Shown here: positions 1 to 9,153 of the stretch, in pieces
Layout of the letters: each line of letters starts with the position of its first letter
Numbering within the stretch: the stretch's first letter is position 1
Source of the DNA: Methanobrevibacter olleyae
GTDB lineage: Archaea > Methanobacteriota > Methanobacteria > Methanobacteriales > Methanobacteriaceae
Direction of reading: 5' to 3'
Length of the DNA stretch: 42,586 nt
Assembly (NCBI RefSeq): GCF_900114585.1
Contig: NZ_FOTL01000011.1
Location: forward strand, 3,623-46,208
Notes under the pieces: generated by a model
The model's database searches: none
The model's input: the letters and a program-made list of their open reading frames with translations, nothing else
Told to the model about the DNA's origin: nothing
Program-made: the position numbers and the translations under genes

Positions 1-1274
1 ATGGTGATAATGGTACTTTAAAGGATTGTTCTTTTGCCAATAACCATGCCAAATATGGTGGTGCTGTTGATTGGAATACTGATAATGGTTTTTTAAGTGA
101 TTGTTCTTTTGTCAATAACCATGCAGAGTATAATGGTGGTGCTGTTGATTGGTTTGGTGCTTATGGTTTTTTAAGTGCTTGTTCTTTTGCTAATAACACT
201 GCTAATCAGTCTGGTAATGCTATTTATGTGTATTCCAATACTACTAATGTATCTGATTGTTCTTTTAATATTTATCGTCCTAAAAATTCAGTAGTCAAAT
301 TTGATAATCTAATCTACTACCAGGAGAATAATTATGGGGTTAATTACTATGAAAATGGTAATATAATTAAGAGTGGTAATATAAATGATGATAGTGTTAC
401 TTTTTATAATTTAGACAATGGAAAACACAATATCCTAATGACTTATAGTAAAGGTGGTGGCAATAGCTTTTATAATTATATAAATATAAATGGTTATTCT
501 TACCTAAGTGCTGGTAATGTTTCTATGTTTTATAATGATGGTACCAAATACACCATAAAACTAGCAGACCACAACGGAAACCCTATAGCAAACCAAAACA
601 TCCAAATAACTATTGGAAATTTAAAATACAATGTAAAAACAGATATCAGAGGATATGCAATCTTAACCATTAAGCAGAAAGTTGGAAAATACAATATTAT
701 TGCTAAATTCGATGGTAATAGTGAGTATAATCCAAATAATCTTGTAAGTACTTTAAGAATTTTAGATTCTCCTATAACAAAGAATAAAAATCTTAAAATG
801 TATTTTAGAGGTGGAAGATTTAAAGTGCAAATAATAAATGCCAATGGTAAGCATGTTGGTGCTGGAAAAACAGTGAAATTCACAATAGCTGGAAAAACCT
901 ACAGTAGAAAAACAGATAAGAATGGTTATGCAAGCTTAAGAATATTACTAAAGCCAAAAACCTATTACATAACTACACAGTATGGTAAATTTATCAAAAA
1001 GAATAAAATCACTGTTAAACCTGTATTGACTGCTAAGAATATTGTAGTGAAAAAAGGAAAAACAATCAAATTTTCTGCTAAGCTGGTAAACACTAAAGGA
1101 AAACCACGAGCTAAAAAGACAATAAGATTTAAATTAAAAGGAAAAACCTACAAGGTCAAAACCAATAAAAGAGGAAAGGCAATACTAAAAATCAGATACC
1201 TAAAGAAAGGAAATTATAAGATTTACACACAATACGGTAAATCAAAAATAAAAAACACAATAAAAATTACATAA
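1..1274 (+). CDS. Adhesin-like surface protein, C-terminal fragment
   Basis: The reading frame is open from base 3, so the gene begins before the window and only its 3' end is here. The first roughly 75 residues are repeats built around the pattern NNxAxxxGGAVDW and DCSF, spaced about 30 residues apart, typical of right-handed beta-helix (Pmp-like) repeats in methanogen adhesin-like proteins. From about base 540 the protein changes to three Ig-like beta-sandwich repeats with the recurring pattern of GKxY, KT(D/N)xxG and AxLxI. The C-terminal third is very lysine rich. No C-terminal transmembrane anchor or sortase motif is visible, so attachment to the cell is unexplained by this fragment. Proteins of this type are thought to be exported and to contact host or microbial partners. 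The family call is firm; the ligand is unknown. Confidence 0.85.
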   Translation, partial: GDNGTLKDCSFANNHAKYGGAVDWNTDNGFLSDCSFVNNHAEYNGGAVDWFGAYGFLSACSFANNTANQSGNAIYVYSNTTNVSDCSFNIYRPKNSVVKFDNLIYYQENNYGVNYYENGNIIKSGNINDDSVTFYNLDNGKHNILMTYSKGGGNSFYNYININGYSYLSAGNVSMFYNDGTKYTIKLADHNGNPIANQNIQITIGNLKYNVKTDIRGYAILTIKQKVGKYNIIAKFDGNSEYNPNNLVSTLRILDSPITKNKNLKMYFRGGRFKVQIINANGKHVGAGKTVKFTIAGKTYSRKTDKNGYASLRILLKPKTYYITTQYGKFIKKNKITVKPVLTAKNIVVKKGKTIKFSAKLVNTKGKPRAKKTIRFKLKGKTYKVKTNKRGKAILKIRYLKKGNYKIYTQYGKSKIKNTIKIT

Positions 1275-1320
1275 AAAAAGATAATGAGGGTAAACACCCA
1301 TTTATCTTTTTTTTACTTTT
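1274..1320 (+). terminator. Hairpin plus T-tract after the adhesin-like gene
   Basis: Directly after the stop codon, an A-rich arm ending in GATAATGAGGGT pairs with ACCCATTTATC across a short AAAC loop, followed by a run of eight T and further T-rich DNA. This looks like a terminator made of a hairpin and a U-tract. The arms are nearly but not fully complementary. Confidence 0.6.
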
Positions 1321-2860
1321 TTTTAAAGTTTTAAAATTGATTCCATTTCTTTTAAATAATAAATGGCTTTATTTAAATTCTATTCACTTTAAAGCCATTG
1401 CTTATCTTTATAAAATATTTTTAAATTAGCTTAAATTCATTTAAAGTTAATCTAAAGTTCCTGATTTTTGCAAAAATACTAAAAACATATCTTTCATAAT
1501 TCAAATAAGCTTTATTTTTTTAAGTAAAACCTTATATAAAAAAAATACACGAATACCATTACTTTAGAATTATTTCCAGATCTACTAGCATATTATACAG
1601 CTATTTAGAAAAAGCCAGAAAAAATACCAACATTACAATAAATGCCAACATCCATAAGCCAATACCAATTAATTATAAAATGAGATTTCAACAAAGCCAA
1701 AATTATATATGATTTAGAAAAATATAAAATAATTTATATATTATGATAAAGATAATATTATTTGGATGCTAAAATCATATTTAAATTGATATTTGCAAAT
1801 ATTAATTAAGGATTATTACAATTATTATTAAAATTAAAGAGTTAAAGTAAGGGGAAATAAATTTTTATTAACTAAATTAAACTGATTATTCTAACTAAAT
1901 CACAGCAAACTACTTAAAATAAATGTTTATATTAAACATACTCTAAAAAGAATAAAATAAATGTTTATATTAATATATGATAAAAAAGAATAATTATCCA
2001 TTGATTTACACTAAATTAAATAATAAAAATTATTATATAAATAAAATTAATAGAAAATTTGAAATTAAAAAAATTAATCATAAAAAAAACAATTATTCAA
2101 ATCTATTAATAGATTAAATTACTTTTACCACTATATTAAAATCAAAGAATTTTAATAGTTAAAATTTATATAAATATAAAGTCTAAAACCATCTAAATTA
2201 AAATCAGTAGAATTTTAATTTTTTATGGTAAAACAGTTTAAATTTATTGATTTCTAAGATGAGACGGGAAATTAATGAAACTTAAATAGATTTAATGGAA
2301 TATTTAAATAATTATTTTCTTTAAGTTTTAATAGGTTTTTATTCAAGAATATCTTTTTTTGTATGGGTTAAATTAATAGAACCAAATCTTAAAATATTTT
2401 AAAAATGTTTTTAAGGGCTTCTATAAATTTTAAATAGTGTCTAATTTTATCAATTAATTTATTAGAAATTAATTAATCAATTTATTACGAATTACAGTAT
2501 AATTTAAAATTATAATCAATTATAAATTAAGACTTTATTAATTAAAATTAGTTATAATTAAGCTAGTAGTAAAAATTGTTATTATGCTAAATCTTAATTA
2601 AAAGAATTAATTTTAAATCATTATTAAATTAAAAAAAGTTTAAATTAAACTAAATATTAAATATTAAAATAAACACGTTTAAAATAAACTAATAAATGAG
2701 GTATTATTAATTATAAATGTTTAAAACTAAGTAAAATAAATGAAAAGATTTTAAGAGTTTTAAATTAATCTTTATGATAATTAGTTTAATAACAATTCTA
2801 TAAAAATTTAAAACTAGCTATTAAATTATCCTAATTACCAAAGCTCAAAGGAGGCTTATT
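1321..2860. other. 1.5 kb AT-rich gene-free region
   Basis: I see no credible coding sequence or GC-rich RNA gene on either strand. There is a 38-bp direct repeat around 1917-1980 (both copies contain AAATGTTTATATTA). An imperfect inverted repeat at about 2131-2158 (ACTATATTAAAAT against ATTTTAATAGT) and a second one at 2195-2221 (AAATTAAAAT against ATTTTAATTT) are present, the second followed by T's. The 2195-2230 element could end a short transcript. The dnaG promoter should lie in the last 100-150 bases, but many TATA-like runs make it impossible to single one out. Confidence 0.5.
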
Positions 2861-4222
2861 ATGGGAAAAGGAATAGAATTAACTACAACTAAATATCTTA
2901 TTCATGCTCAAATTAATGCAAACGGAATCGTAGAAAAACCTGATGTGGTAGGTGCGGTTTTTGGGCAAACTGAAGGTCTTTTAAGTAATGATTTAGATTT
3001 AAGAGAGCTTCAAAGAACTGGAAGAATTGGAAGAATCCAAGTTATTATACACTCAAATGGAGGACGTGCAAAAGGAGAAATTGTTATTCCATCTAGTTTA
3101 GATAGAATCGAAACTGCTATCCTTGCAGCATCCTTAGAAACCATCAATCGTGTAGGTCCTTGTGAAGCTTCTATTGAAATTCTTAGAGTAGAAGATGTTA
3201 GAGCTGTGAAAAGACAACAAGTTATCAATCGTGCAAAAGAAATTTATATGAGTATGATGGAAACTGTCTCTCCTGAAAGTATGAAAATGATTGAAGAAAT
3301 CAGAGAATCTATGAGAGTTCATGAAATTTCTGAATTCGGAGAAGAAAGACTTCCTGCAGGTCCAAATGTACATACTTCCGATGCAATCATCGTTGTAGAA
3401 GGAAGAAACGATGTCTTAAATTTATTAAAATACGGAATTAAAAACACTGTCGCAGTTGAAGGGGTAAACATTCCTAACAGTGTAGCTGAGCTAACTAAAA
3501 AAAGAACTGTAACTGCATTTGTTGATGGTGACCGTGGTGGAGAACTAATCTTAAAAGAGCTTTTACAAGTTGGAGATGTTGATTACGTTACAAGAGCTCC
3601 AAGAGGTAAAGAAGTAGAAGACCTTGAAAAAGAGGAAATCTTAATTGCTTTAAGAGATAAAGCTCCTACTGAACAAGTTATTAATAACCTTGATTTTAAC
3701 TTAGACACCCAAGTTAAAATACCTAAAAATAAAATCAACAGAACTGATAGAAAGTCCAGTGATAGAAGAACAAAGAACTTAAATAAGTCTGATAAATTCC
3801 ACGGAAACAAAAACGGCAGAGCTGATCGTAAAGATAAGTTTGATAGAAAAGATAGAAAAAATGGCAGAAACGATCGTAGAGGAAAAGACAGAAATTCCAG
3901 AGGCCGTAGAGATAGAAACAGTGACAAGATCCAAGACAGTAGAATAAAATTATTAAAGAACATGCTAAAAGATTTAGAAGGAACTGGAAACAGTGAAATC
4001 TTAGATGATTCTTTAAATTTATTAAAAGAAACTAAAGTAGAAACCCTTTATGAAGAGTTAAAACAAAACAATACCGATGCAGACACTGTTATTTTTGATG
4101 GTGTAATTAGTCAAAGACTAGTTGACATTGCATACTCTAAAGGAATAAAAACATTAGTTGCTTTTAAATCCAGTAGAGTAATTAAAAGACCAGATAAACT
4201 TAGATTAGTTACTTTAAATTAA
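2861..4222 (+). CDS. dnaG: Archaeal DnaG-like primase
   Basis: Archaeal DnaG homologue, a Toprim-domain protein able to make RNA primers and also found bound to the archaeal exosome. The Toprim signature is visible: VVEGRND with the catalytic Glu at residue 180, and the VDGDRGG motif with Asp222 and Asp224. The N-terminal region (1-165) is the usual archaeal DnaG domain. Residues about 290-355 form a hydrophilic linker very rich in Lys, Arg, Asp and Asn that joins the Toprim region to a conserved C-terminal segment (about 358-453). A strong Shine-Dalgarno AAAGGAGG lies six bases before the ATG, fixing the start. The gene stands alone on the + strand after a long non-coding stretch and is followed by a T-rich tandem array. 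Length (453 aa) fits the family. Confidence 0.96.
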   Translation: MGKGIELTTTKYLIHAQINANGIVEKPDVVGAVFGQTEGLLSNDLDLRELQRTGRIGRIQVIIHSNGGRAKGEIVIPSSLDRIETAILAASLETINRVGPCEASIEILRVEDVRAVKRQQVINRAKEIYMSMMETVSPESMKMIEEIRESMRVHEISEFGEERLPAGPNVHTSDAIIVVEGRNDVLNLLKYGIKNTVAVEGVNIPNSVAELTKKRTVTAFVDGDRGGELILKELLQVGDVDYVTRAPRGKEVEDLEKEEILIALRDKAPTEQVINNLDFNLDTQVKIPKNKINRTDRKSSDRRTKNLNKSDKFHGNKNGRADRKDKFDRKDRKNGRNDRRGKDRNSRGRRDRNSDKIQDSRIKLLKNMLKDLEGTGNSEILDDSLNLLKETKVETLYEELKQNNTDADTVIFDGVISQRLVDIAYSKGIKTLVAFKSSRVIKRPDKLRLVTLN

Positions 4223-4294
4223 ATAAAATTAAATACTTAGCTATTTAATCAGTTCCAATTAAATAGATAATTTTAAATAGAAATAAATCATTTT

Positions 4295-4480
4295 ATTTCT
4301 ATTCTTTTACTTTTTTTACTTAACCTTCACTTTTTAATTATTTCTATTCTTTTACTTTTTTTACTTAACCTTCACTTTTTAATTATTTCTATTCTTTTAC
4401 TTTTTTTACTTAATTTTCATTTTTTAATTATTTCTATTCTTTTACTTTTTTTACTTAACCTTTATTTTTTAATTATTTCT
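4295..4480 (+). repeat. 45-bp T-rich tandem repeat, four copies, after dnaG
   Basis: Copies begin at 4295, 4340, 4385 and 4430, with a six-base start of a fifth at 4475. Each carries a run of seven T's (ACTTTTTTTACTT) and a run of five or six T's on the dnaG sense strand. Copies differ at only a few positions, mostly in the last two. Read as RNA, the array gives several U-tracts in series, the known signal for archaeal termination, so it probably ends dnaG transcription. Confidence 0.85.
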
Positions 4481-4804
4481 GATTTGATAAATTAACTTTT
4501 TATGCTAATTTTTTTTAAAAAAAAATATTTTAAAAATTTTAATCATAAAAATTCAAAAATATTTAAATAAAACTATAAATATATAATGTATAACGAAGTA
4601 AATATTAATAAAATAAGAAAATTTAGAAAATAATTTTAATGAAAAATATTATTTAGAAAAATAATTATTCTAATTAAAACCATTATTTGGAAAAATAATA
4701 ATTTTAATGAAAACCATTATTTGGAAAAATAATTAATAAAAAATTATTTCAATCCTAGATTTAGATTGATGGGTTTGGTATAAAAATCTAAAGAAGGAAT
4801 ATAT
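4481..4804. other. AT-rich spacer with degenerate repeats before the recombinase
   Basis: No gene seen. At about 4620-4735 there are three related blocks containing CCATTATTTGGAAAAATAAT or its diverged form, with spacings near 40 bases. The promoter of the recombinase gene should lie within this stretch. Confidence 0.5.
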
Positions 4805-5791
4805 ATGAATCTTTTTTCCACTGATCAATTAAACTTATCAAATGAACCATCTTCTCTAGCTCCAATAAAATTACCTGTTTATGATGAAAATGGAGAGAGG
4901 AAACATTTAATGAAGGTATTTGACTTTGATGGTATGCTTGAAGACTATTTAATCGAATTAGAAATTAGAAACTATTCAGAAAATACCATAAAAACATATA
5001 GCTCTATAATCCATAACTTAATTGAATATATGAAAAATGAGGATAATTTATACGATGGAAGAAAATTCTTAGCTATTTTTAGAAAGTACATCCGCGATTT
5101 AAAAAGAAATAAGAACCTCAGTCAAAATTATATCTATTTAAATACAGTTGTATCTAAAAAATTTTTAGAATTTAATGAAATTTATTTTCTAGAGGATATT
5201 AAAAATCCTAAAAGAACAAAATCATTACCTAAATCATTAAATGAAAAAGAGGTTAGAGATTTAATTGATGCTGTAAATATAAATGAAAATGACACCTCCC
5301 TTAAGCTAAAGTCAAAAAGAAGAGATAAAGTTATACTTACATTACTTTATTCTACAGGCCTTCGTATTTCAGAATTAGTAAAATTATTAAAAATAGATAT
5401 TGATTTTGATGAGAGAACTATAAGGGTTAGAGGAAAAGGAGATAAAGACAGAATCGTTCTTTTTGATGAAGATACTAAAGAACTTTTACTAGATTATCTT
5501 AATAAAGATAATAATGGCTCCGAATTTATATTTGTAAATAGAAATGGAAATAAATTAAGTCCGAGATACCTTCAAATGATGATAAAAAACTATGCAAAAG
5601 AAGCTGGAATCAAAAAGAAGGTTACACCTCATGTTTTAAGACATTCCTTTGCAACACATTTGCTTAAAAATGGAGTGGACATTAGGGTAATTCAGCAATT
5701 ACTAGGACATTCAAGTCTTTCTACTACTCAGATCTATACTAGTGTAGATATGGATACAATAAAAACAGTTTACGACCAAGCTAGAGAATAA
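4805..5791 (+). CDS. xerA: Xer-type tyrosine recombinase
   Basis: Site-specific tyrosine recombinase of the Xer/phage integrase family; in archaea XerA resolves chromosome dimers at dif. The full catalytic set is visible: Arg187 in STGLR, Lys212 in GKGDK, His276 and Arg279 in [14 protein letters not shown], His302 in LLGHSS, and the nucleophile Tyr311 in TQIYT. Residues about 45-125 form the SAM-like N-terminal core-binding domain. The first roughly 40 residues are an extra leader. The start at 4805 is supported by AAGGA a few bases upstream. No phage or integron genes lie beside it, so a housekeeping role in dimer resolution is more likely than a prophage integrase. I did not find an obvious dif-like 28-bp site nearby. 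Confidence 0.9.
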   Translation: MNLFSTDQLNLSNEPSSLAPIKLPVYDENGERKHLMKVFDFDGMLEDYLIELEIRNYSENTIKTYSSIIHNLIEYMKNEDNLYDGRKFLAIFRKYIRDLKRNKNLSQNYIYLNTVVSKKFLEFNEIYFLEDIKNPKRTKSLPKSLNEKEVRDLIDAVNINENDTSLKLKSKRRDKVILTLLYSTGLRISELVKLLKIDIDFDERTIRVRGKGDKDRIVLFDEDTKELLLDYLNKDNNGSEFIFVNRNGNKLSPRYLQMMIKNYAKEAGIKKKVTPHVLRHSFATHLLKNGVDIRVIQQLLGHSSLSTTQIYTSVDMDTIKTVYDQARE

Positions 5792-5868
5792 TTAATTCAT
5801 TGCTAAGGTAAAAATATTAATCATATTAAAAAATAAATAATTTAAATTTACTGTCAGGGCTAAATATT

Positions 5869-7260
5869 ATGGAAAATTTACTCATTATGGGAATTAACAC
5901 AAGACCTATGGTTAATTCTGCATTAAAATTAGACTACAGGACATTTTCTCTAAGTTATTTTAAAACTCTTGATTTTAAAATGCCTTATGCAGAAAAACAT
6001 CTTTTAGACCAAGAAAGTGCCATATCCTGTGGAAAATTTGAAGATAATTATTCACCATACAAACTTCTTGAATTGTCAAAGGATTTTCTATATGGAAGGG
6101 CAGGTGAAATAAATAATCTAAGAAATAGTGAAATAGATAAAATCGTATTAACTGCAGGAATTAACCTAAATGATTTTTGTGGAAAATTTAAAAAATTTAG
6201 AAAAATTGTTTGTGGAAATAAAAACACCCATGATGTAGATAATAAATTTAGATTTTATAAAAAATTGAGAAATAAATTTAACATTCCACTTACATTTCAA
6301 GCAAGTGATGTAGATGAAATATGTGAAATTCTTAAAGAGCACAGTAACAGTCAATTTATTTTAAAACCCATTCAAGGAGGAGGGGGTTTAGGAATTTTCA
6401 TGCTAAATAATGGAAGTTCAAATGAAATAAAATATCTCAATGAAGTTTGTGAAAATATTTCATTAGAAAATTATATGCTTCAAGAATATATTGAAGGAAT
6501 AAATCTATCATCATCAGTTTTATCAAGTCATAGTGATAGAAAAAATTTAATAAATTCAAGATTAATTACTGAATCAGATTTAGGTAAAAATTCATTTGAA
6601 TATTCTGGAAATATTTTACCTTTAGATGAAAATAGTTTTAAAGTGTTTAATAATGTTCAAAGAAATATAAATTCTAAAGCTAAGACTAATTCTAAAAATA
6701 TTATTAATCCAAATATTACTAAAGCTAAGACTAATTCTAAAAATATTATTAATCCAAATATTACTAAAGCTAAGACTAATTCTAAAAATATTATTAATCC
6801 AAATATTAATATTGATGAATTAAATGATGAGATGAAAAATACCTCTGAAGATTTAATAAAAGAATTTAAATTAATTGGATCTAATGGTGTCGATTATATT
6901 TTAGATAAAAATGGAGAATTAAAAATTATTGAAATCAATCCAAGACTACAAGGAACATACGAATTAGTTGAAGAGGTAATGAATATAAATCTTTTAGATG
7001 CCCACATTAAAGCATGTGAAGGAGAATTAATTGATGTTCCTCAAGCTAATCAGTATTCAATTAAAAAGATAATTTATGCAAGAAAACAAGTTAGTGTTGG
7101 AGATTTAAATATTCCAAATGTGCGAGATATTCCATTTAAAGGAGTGAAAATAGAAAATAATCAACCAGTAGTAACTATTATAAGTTCAAATAAGAATTTA
7201 AATACTGCAATTAATTATCTGAAAATAGCTGAAAAAGAAGTTTATAAAAATATTGAATAA
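5869..7260 (+). CDS. ATP-grasp superfamily ligase (COG2232-like)
   Basis: ATP-grasp enzyme resembling the archaeal group of predicted carboligases of COG2232. Such enzymes activate a carboxylate with ATP and join it to an amine or thiol; the substrate is unknown. Visible motifs are the nucleotide-binding FILKPIQGGGGLGIF (about 165-180), the MLQEYIEG segment (about 205), and GSNGVDYIL followed by IIEINPRLQG (about 337-365), which holds the metal-binding Glu and Asn. Between the central and C-terminal parts (residues 271-315) is a 15-residue unit AKTNSKNIINPNITK present three times, encoded by 45-bp direct repeats; it is absent from the ATP-grasp core and probably forms a disordered loop. The start is only weakly supported by AGGGC upstream. 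Some relatives act in methanopterin or methanofuran synthesis, but I cannot assign that here. Confidence 0.8.
   Translation: MENLLIMGINTRPMVNSALKLDYRTFSLSYFKTLDFKMPYAEKHLLDQESAISCGKFEDNYSPYKLLELSKDFLYGRAGEINNLRNSEIDKIVLTAGINLNDFCGKFKKFRKIVCGNKNTHDVDNKFRFYKKLRNKFNIPLTFQASDVDEICEILKEHSNSQFILKPIQGGGGLGIFMLNNGSSNEIKYLNEVCENISLENYMLQEYIEGINLSSSVLSSHSDRKNLINSRLITESDLGKNSFEYSGNILPLDENSFKVFNNVQRNINSKAKTNSKNIINPNITKAKTNSKNIINPNITKAKTNSKNIINPNINIDELNDEMKNTSEDLIKEFKLIGSNGVDYILDKNGELKIIEINPRLQGTYELVEEVMNINLLDAHIKACEGELIDVPQANQYSIKKIIYARKQVSVGDLNIPNVRDIPFKGVKIENNQPVVTIISSNKNLNTAINYLKIAEKEVYKNIE
6679..6810 (+). repeat. In-frame 45-bp repeat, three copies, inside the ATP-grasp gene
   Basis: Copies start at 6679, 6724 and 6769 and are virtually identical at DNA level, diverging only at the end of the third. 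The unit length is a multiple of three, so the frame is kept. Identity at silent positions implies recent amplification. Confidence 0.95.
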
Positions 7261-7400
7261 AAATTAGATAGCAATTATTAAAAAATCACGAAATTATTAA
7301 AAAAAATATTGAATAAAAATTAGATAGCAATTATTAAAAAATCACGAAATTATTAAAAAAAATATTGAATAAAAATTAGATAGCAATTATTAAAAAATAT
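7245..7400 (+). repeat. 56-bp tandem repeat containing the end of the ATP-grasp gene
   Basis: The sequence AATATTGAATAA, which encodes the last codons (N-I-E-stop) of the ATP-grasp gene, recurs exactly 56 and 112 bases downstream together with the whole following spacer. Two full units and a partial third are present, essentially identical. The gene's 3' end has thus been copied twice. Confidence 0.92.
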
Positions 7401-7428
7401 TTAAAAAAATAGATAAATAAATTTAAAA

Positions 7429-7578
7429 TTAAATAATGCCTACCAATATTAAAATAAGAATTATAGTACCAATAACAACCAAAAAAGTAGTTATTATCAT
7501 AGCACCTGTAATACCCATAAATAACTTTGCCTTATTATCAGGATCTCTTAAAAACTGATGAATTGGATCTCTTCTCAT
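7429..7578 (-). CDS. 49-aa single-pass membrane protein
   Basis: A short gene. The protein starts MRRDPIHQFLRDPDNKAKLF and continues into one long hydrophobic stretch (about residues 21-49, rich in Ile, Leu, Val and Thr), ending in VGII. It should be a small membrane protein with a charged cytoplasmic N-terminus. Shine-Dalgarno GGTGA lies just before the ATG (GGTGAAATAATG), the same arrangement seen at other genes here such as serA. It lies downstream of and in the same direction as tRNA-Gln. I do not recognise the family; the clean start signal and the amphipathic-then-hydrophobic design support a real gene. Confidence 0.7.
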   Translation of the reverse strand: MRRDPIHQFLRDPDNKAKLFMGITGAMIITTFLVVIGTIILILILVGII

Positions 7579-7786
7579 TATTTCACCATTAAATCATAGA
7601 CTTATTTAATACAATATAATATATTAAAAAAGAACTTATTAAATTTTACTTAAAAAATTTAAAAAACTGGTTTTCTTGAAATTTAATAGTAATACTATAC
7701 AATAAGATATAAATAATTAATGACACCGAATAAAAAAAATAGTTATCAAGTATAACGACGTTATAATATTGTTTTAAAAAAATTGA

Positions 7787-7858
7787 TAGTCCCGAGCGGA
7801 GTCGAACCGCCGTCTCCGGGTCCAAAGCCTAGAAGGATTACCACTACCCTACGGGACT
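7787..7858 (-). tRNA. tRNA-Gln (anticodon UUG)
   Basis: A GC-rich island in AT-rich surroundings folds as a tRNA read on the minus strand. The acceptor stem AGTCCCG/CGGGACT is perfect, the discriminator is A, the T-arm is GGCGG-TTCGACT-CCGCT, and the anticodon loop CTTTGGA gives anticodon TTG. CCA is not encoded. In the anticodon stem CTAGG/CCCGG the middle pair (29-41) is A opposite C, a mismatch. No intron is present. Confidence 0.95.
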
Positions 7859-7888
7859 ATACAACATATAATATTATGTATAACATAA

Positions 7889-7896
7889 TATATAAA
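7889..7896 (-). promoter_or_regulatory. TATA box of tRNA-Gln
   Basis: TTTATATA on the minus strand is centred about 34 bases upstream of the tRNA 5' end, the spacing expected for an archaeal promoter with a short leader. Confidence 0.6.
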
Positions 7897-8020
7897 GTTA
7901 ACTAAAATTAAGATTTTAAAATAAAATAATAATCAAAAAACCATTATAAAAATTATAATATTAAAGAAAAAAAGACTAAATATTAAATAAAGATTAAAAA
8001 TTAATAAAAATTTAAAATTA

Positions 8021-8160
8021 AAAAAAAGAATAATTAAGAATAAAATAAAAATTAAAAAAGAATAATTAAGAATAAAATAAAAATTAAAAAAGAATAATTA
8101 AGAATAAAATAAAAATTAAAAAAAAAGAATAATTAATAATAAAATAAAAATTAAGAGAAT
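8021..8160 (-). repeat. 32-bp T-rich tandem repeat after atpD
   Basis: The motif GAATAATTAAGAATAAAAT recurs at 8028, 8060 and 8092, with a diverged fourth copy near 8127. On the strand transcribed from the ATP synthase operon, each copy presents T-runs (six or more T's), so the array probably works as a string of U-tract terminators for the operon. The remaining spacer 7897-8219 holds no gene. Confidence 0.8.
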
Positions 8161-8219
8161 AAACACATATTCTATTTTAAGTAAACAAAATATTGATTGC
8201 ATTTATTTCTAAATTTTAA

Positions 8220-8906
8220 TTATTCTTCTGCTATTTTTAATTGAGCTTTTGCTAAAGCTTCTTCTTCGTTTTTCTCGATTGTAGATCTGATCATCTTCAT
8301 TCTTACGAAGTTTTCCCTTTCCATCTCTTCAAGTTTCATATTAATAGATTTAATAGTAGCTTGGAATTTAGGAATCATAATGTGCTCAAGAGAGTTTACT
8401 CTACGTTTAGTAGCTTCAATCTCATCAGCTAAAAGATAAATGGTTTTTTCTATCTCTCCTAATTCAATAATATATACTAAAGCATTTTCGAATTTTTTAG
8501 CTGCTTCATCTAATTGAATAGAAGTATCAGATAAACCATATCCTCTATCAACTAAAGTTCTTGATTCCATTTCCATATCTGCAATAGGTACGGAAACCCC
8601 CATAATACTTCTTGAAGAAATATCTACTTTAACAGATTCTTTAACAGATAATGCTGCTTTTTGAACAGCTAAATCACCCATAGTAATTTGAGCTTCAGTA
8701 AGTGCTACGTAAGCATCAGATAAGTTAGTTTCTGCATTTTCACGAGCACCTTTAACTCTATCTAAGATGTCGAAAAACTCTTTAATTAAAGCATCCCTTT
8801 TTTGTTTTAACAAGCTGTGACCTTTAACTGCAAGTTTTTCTCTATCTTTAAGAGCCAATAACTCCATACGAGTAGGGTTAATACCATCAAGTATTTCTTC
8901 TGCCAT
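8220..8906 (-). CDS. atpD: A-type ATP synthase subunit D
   Basis: Central-stalk subunit of the A1 sector; it turns inside the A3B3 head and links it to subunits F and C and the membrane rotor. The 228-residue protein is mostly alpha-helical, with long heptad-like helices at both ends (about 5-75 and 130-215) as in other D subunits, and it carries the family's N-terminal pattern [13 protein letters not shown] strong AGGAGG Shine-Dalgarno lies five bases before the ATG. It is the last gene of the operon and is separated from atpB by 247 bases that hold a threefold repeat, unlike the tightly packed C-F-A-B genes. Confidence 0.97.
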   Translation of the reverse strand: MAEEILDGINPTRMELLALKDREKLAVKGHSLLKQKRDALIKEFFDILDRVKGARENAETNLSDAYVALTEAQITMGDLAVQKAALSVKESVKVDISSRSIMGVSVPIADMEMESRTLVDRGYGLSDTSIQLDEAAKKFENALVYIIELGEIEKTIYLLADEIEATKRRVNSLEHIMIPKFQATIKSINMKLEEMERENFVRMKMIRSTIEKNEEEALAKAQLKIAEE

Positions 8907-8934
8907 ACTATCCTCCTAAAGATAATATTTCTAC

Positions 8935-9078
8935 CTAAAAACTTTAAAGTTCATTGAACTTAAAAAGCTAACATTTCTAGCTAAAAACTTTAAAGTTCAT
9001 TGAACTTAAAAAGCTAACATTTCTAGCTAAAAACTTTAAAGTTCATTGAACTTAAAAAGCTAATATTTCTAGCTAATA
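8935..9078 (-). repeat. 46-bp palindrome-bearing repeat, three copies, between atpB and atpD
   Basis: Copies begin at 8941, 8987 and 9033 and are nearly identical. Each contains AACTTTAAAGTT and the inverted repeat AAGTTCA-T-TGAACTT. In mRNA these can form small hairpins with a GAACTT/AAGTTC stem. A partial extra copy follows to about 9075. The array lies within a transcription unit and not at its end. Confidence 0.85.
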
Positions 9079-9153
9079 CTTAAGTTTTTGATGAATTTAA
9101 AATTAAAATATTGGAATTAGTTTAATGAAATAATATTAATAGTTTCAATAGAC

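Noticed and set aside
530-883. Long minus-strand open frames inside the adhesin-like, dnaG and ATP synthase genes
   Set aside because: They are antisense to well-supported genes, lack start signals, and show no recognisable protein features.
4295-4480. 45-bp repeats as a replication origin (iteron-like) next to dnaG
   Set aside because: The units are T-rich without an origin-recognition-box-like motif, no orc1/cdc6 gene is present, and similar arrays occur after many unrelated genes.
4805-5791. Tyrosine recombinase as sign of a prophage or integron
   Set aside because: No phage, attachment-site or cassette features flank it; it looks like the housekeeping Xer protein.
5869-7260. ATP-grasp gene as tyramine-glutamate ligase (mfnD)
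   Set aside because: The motifs show only the superfamily; nothing in the sequence or neighbours specifies methanofuran synthesis.
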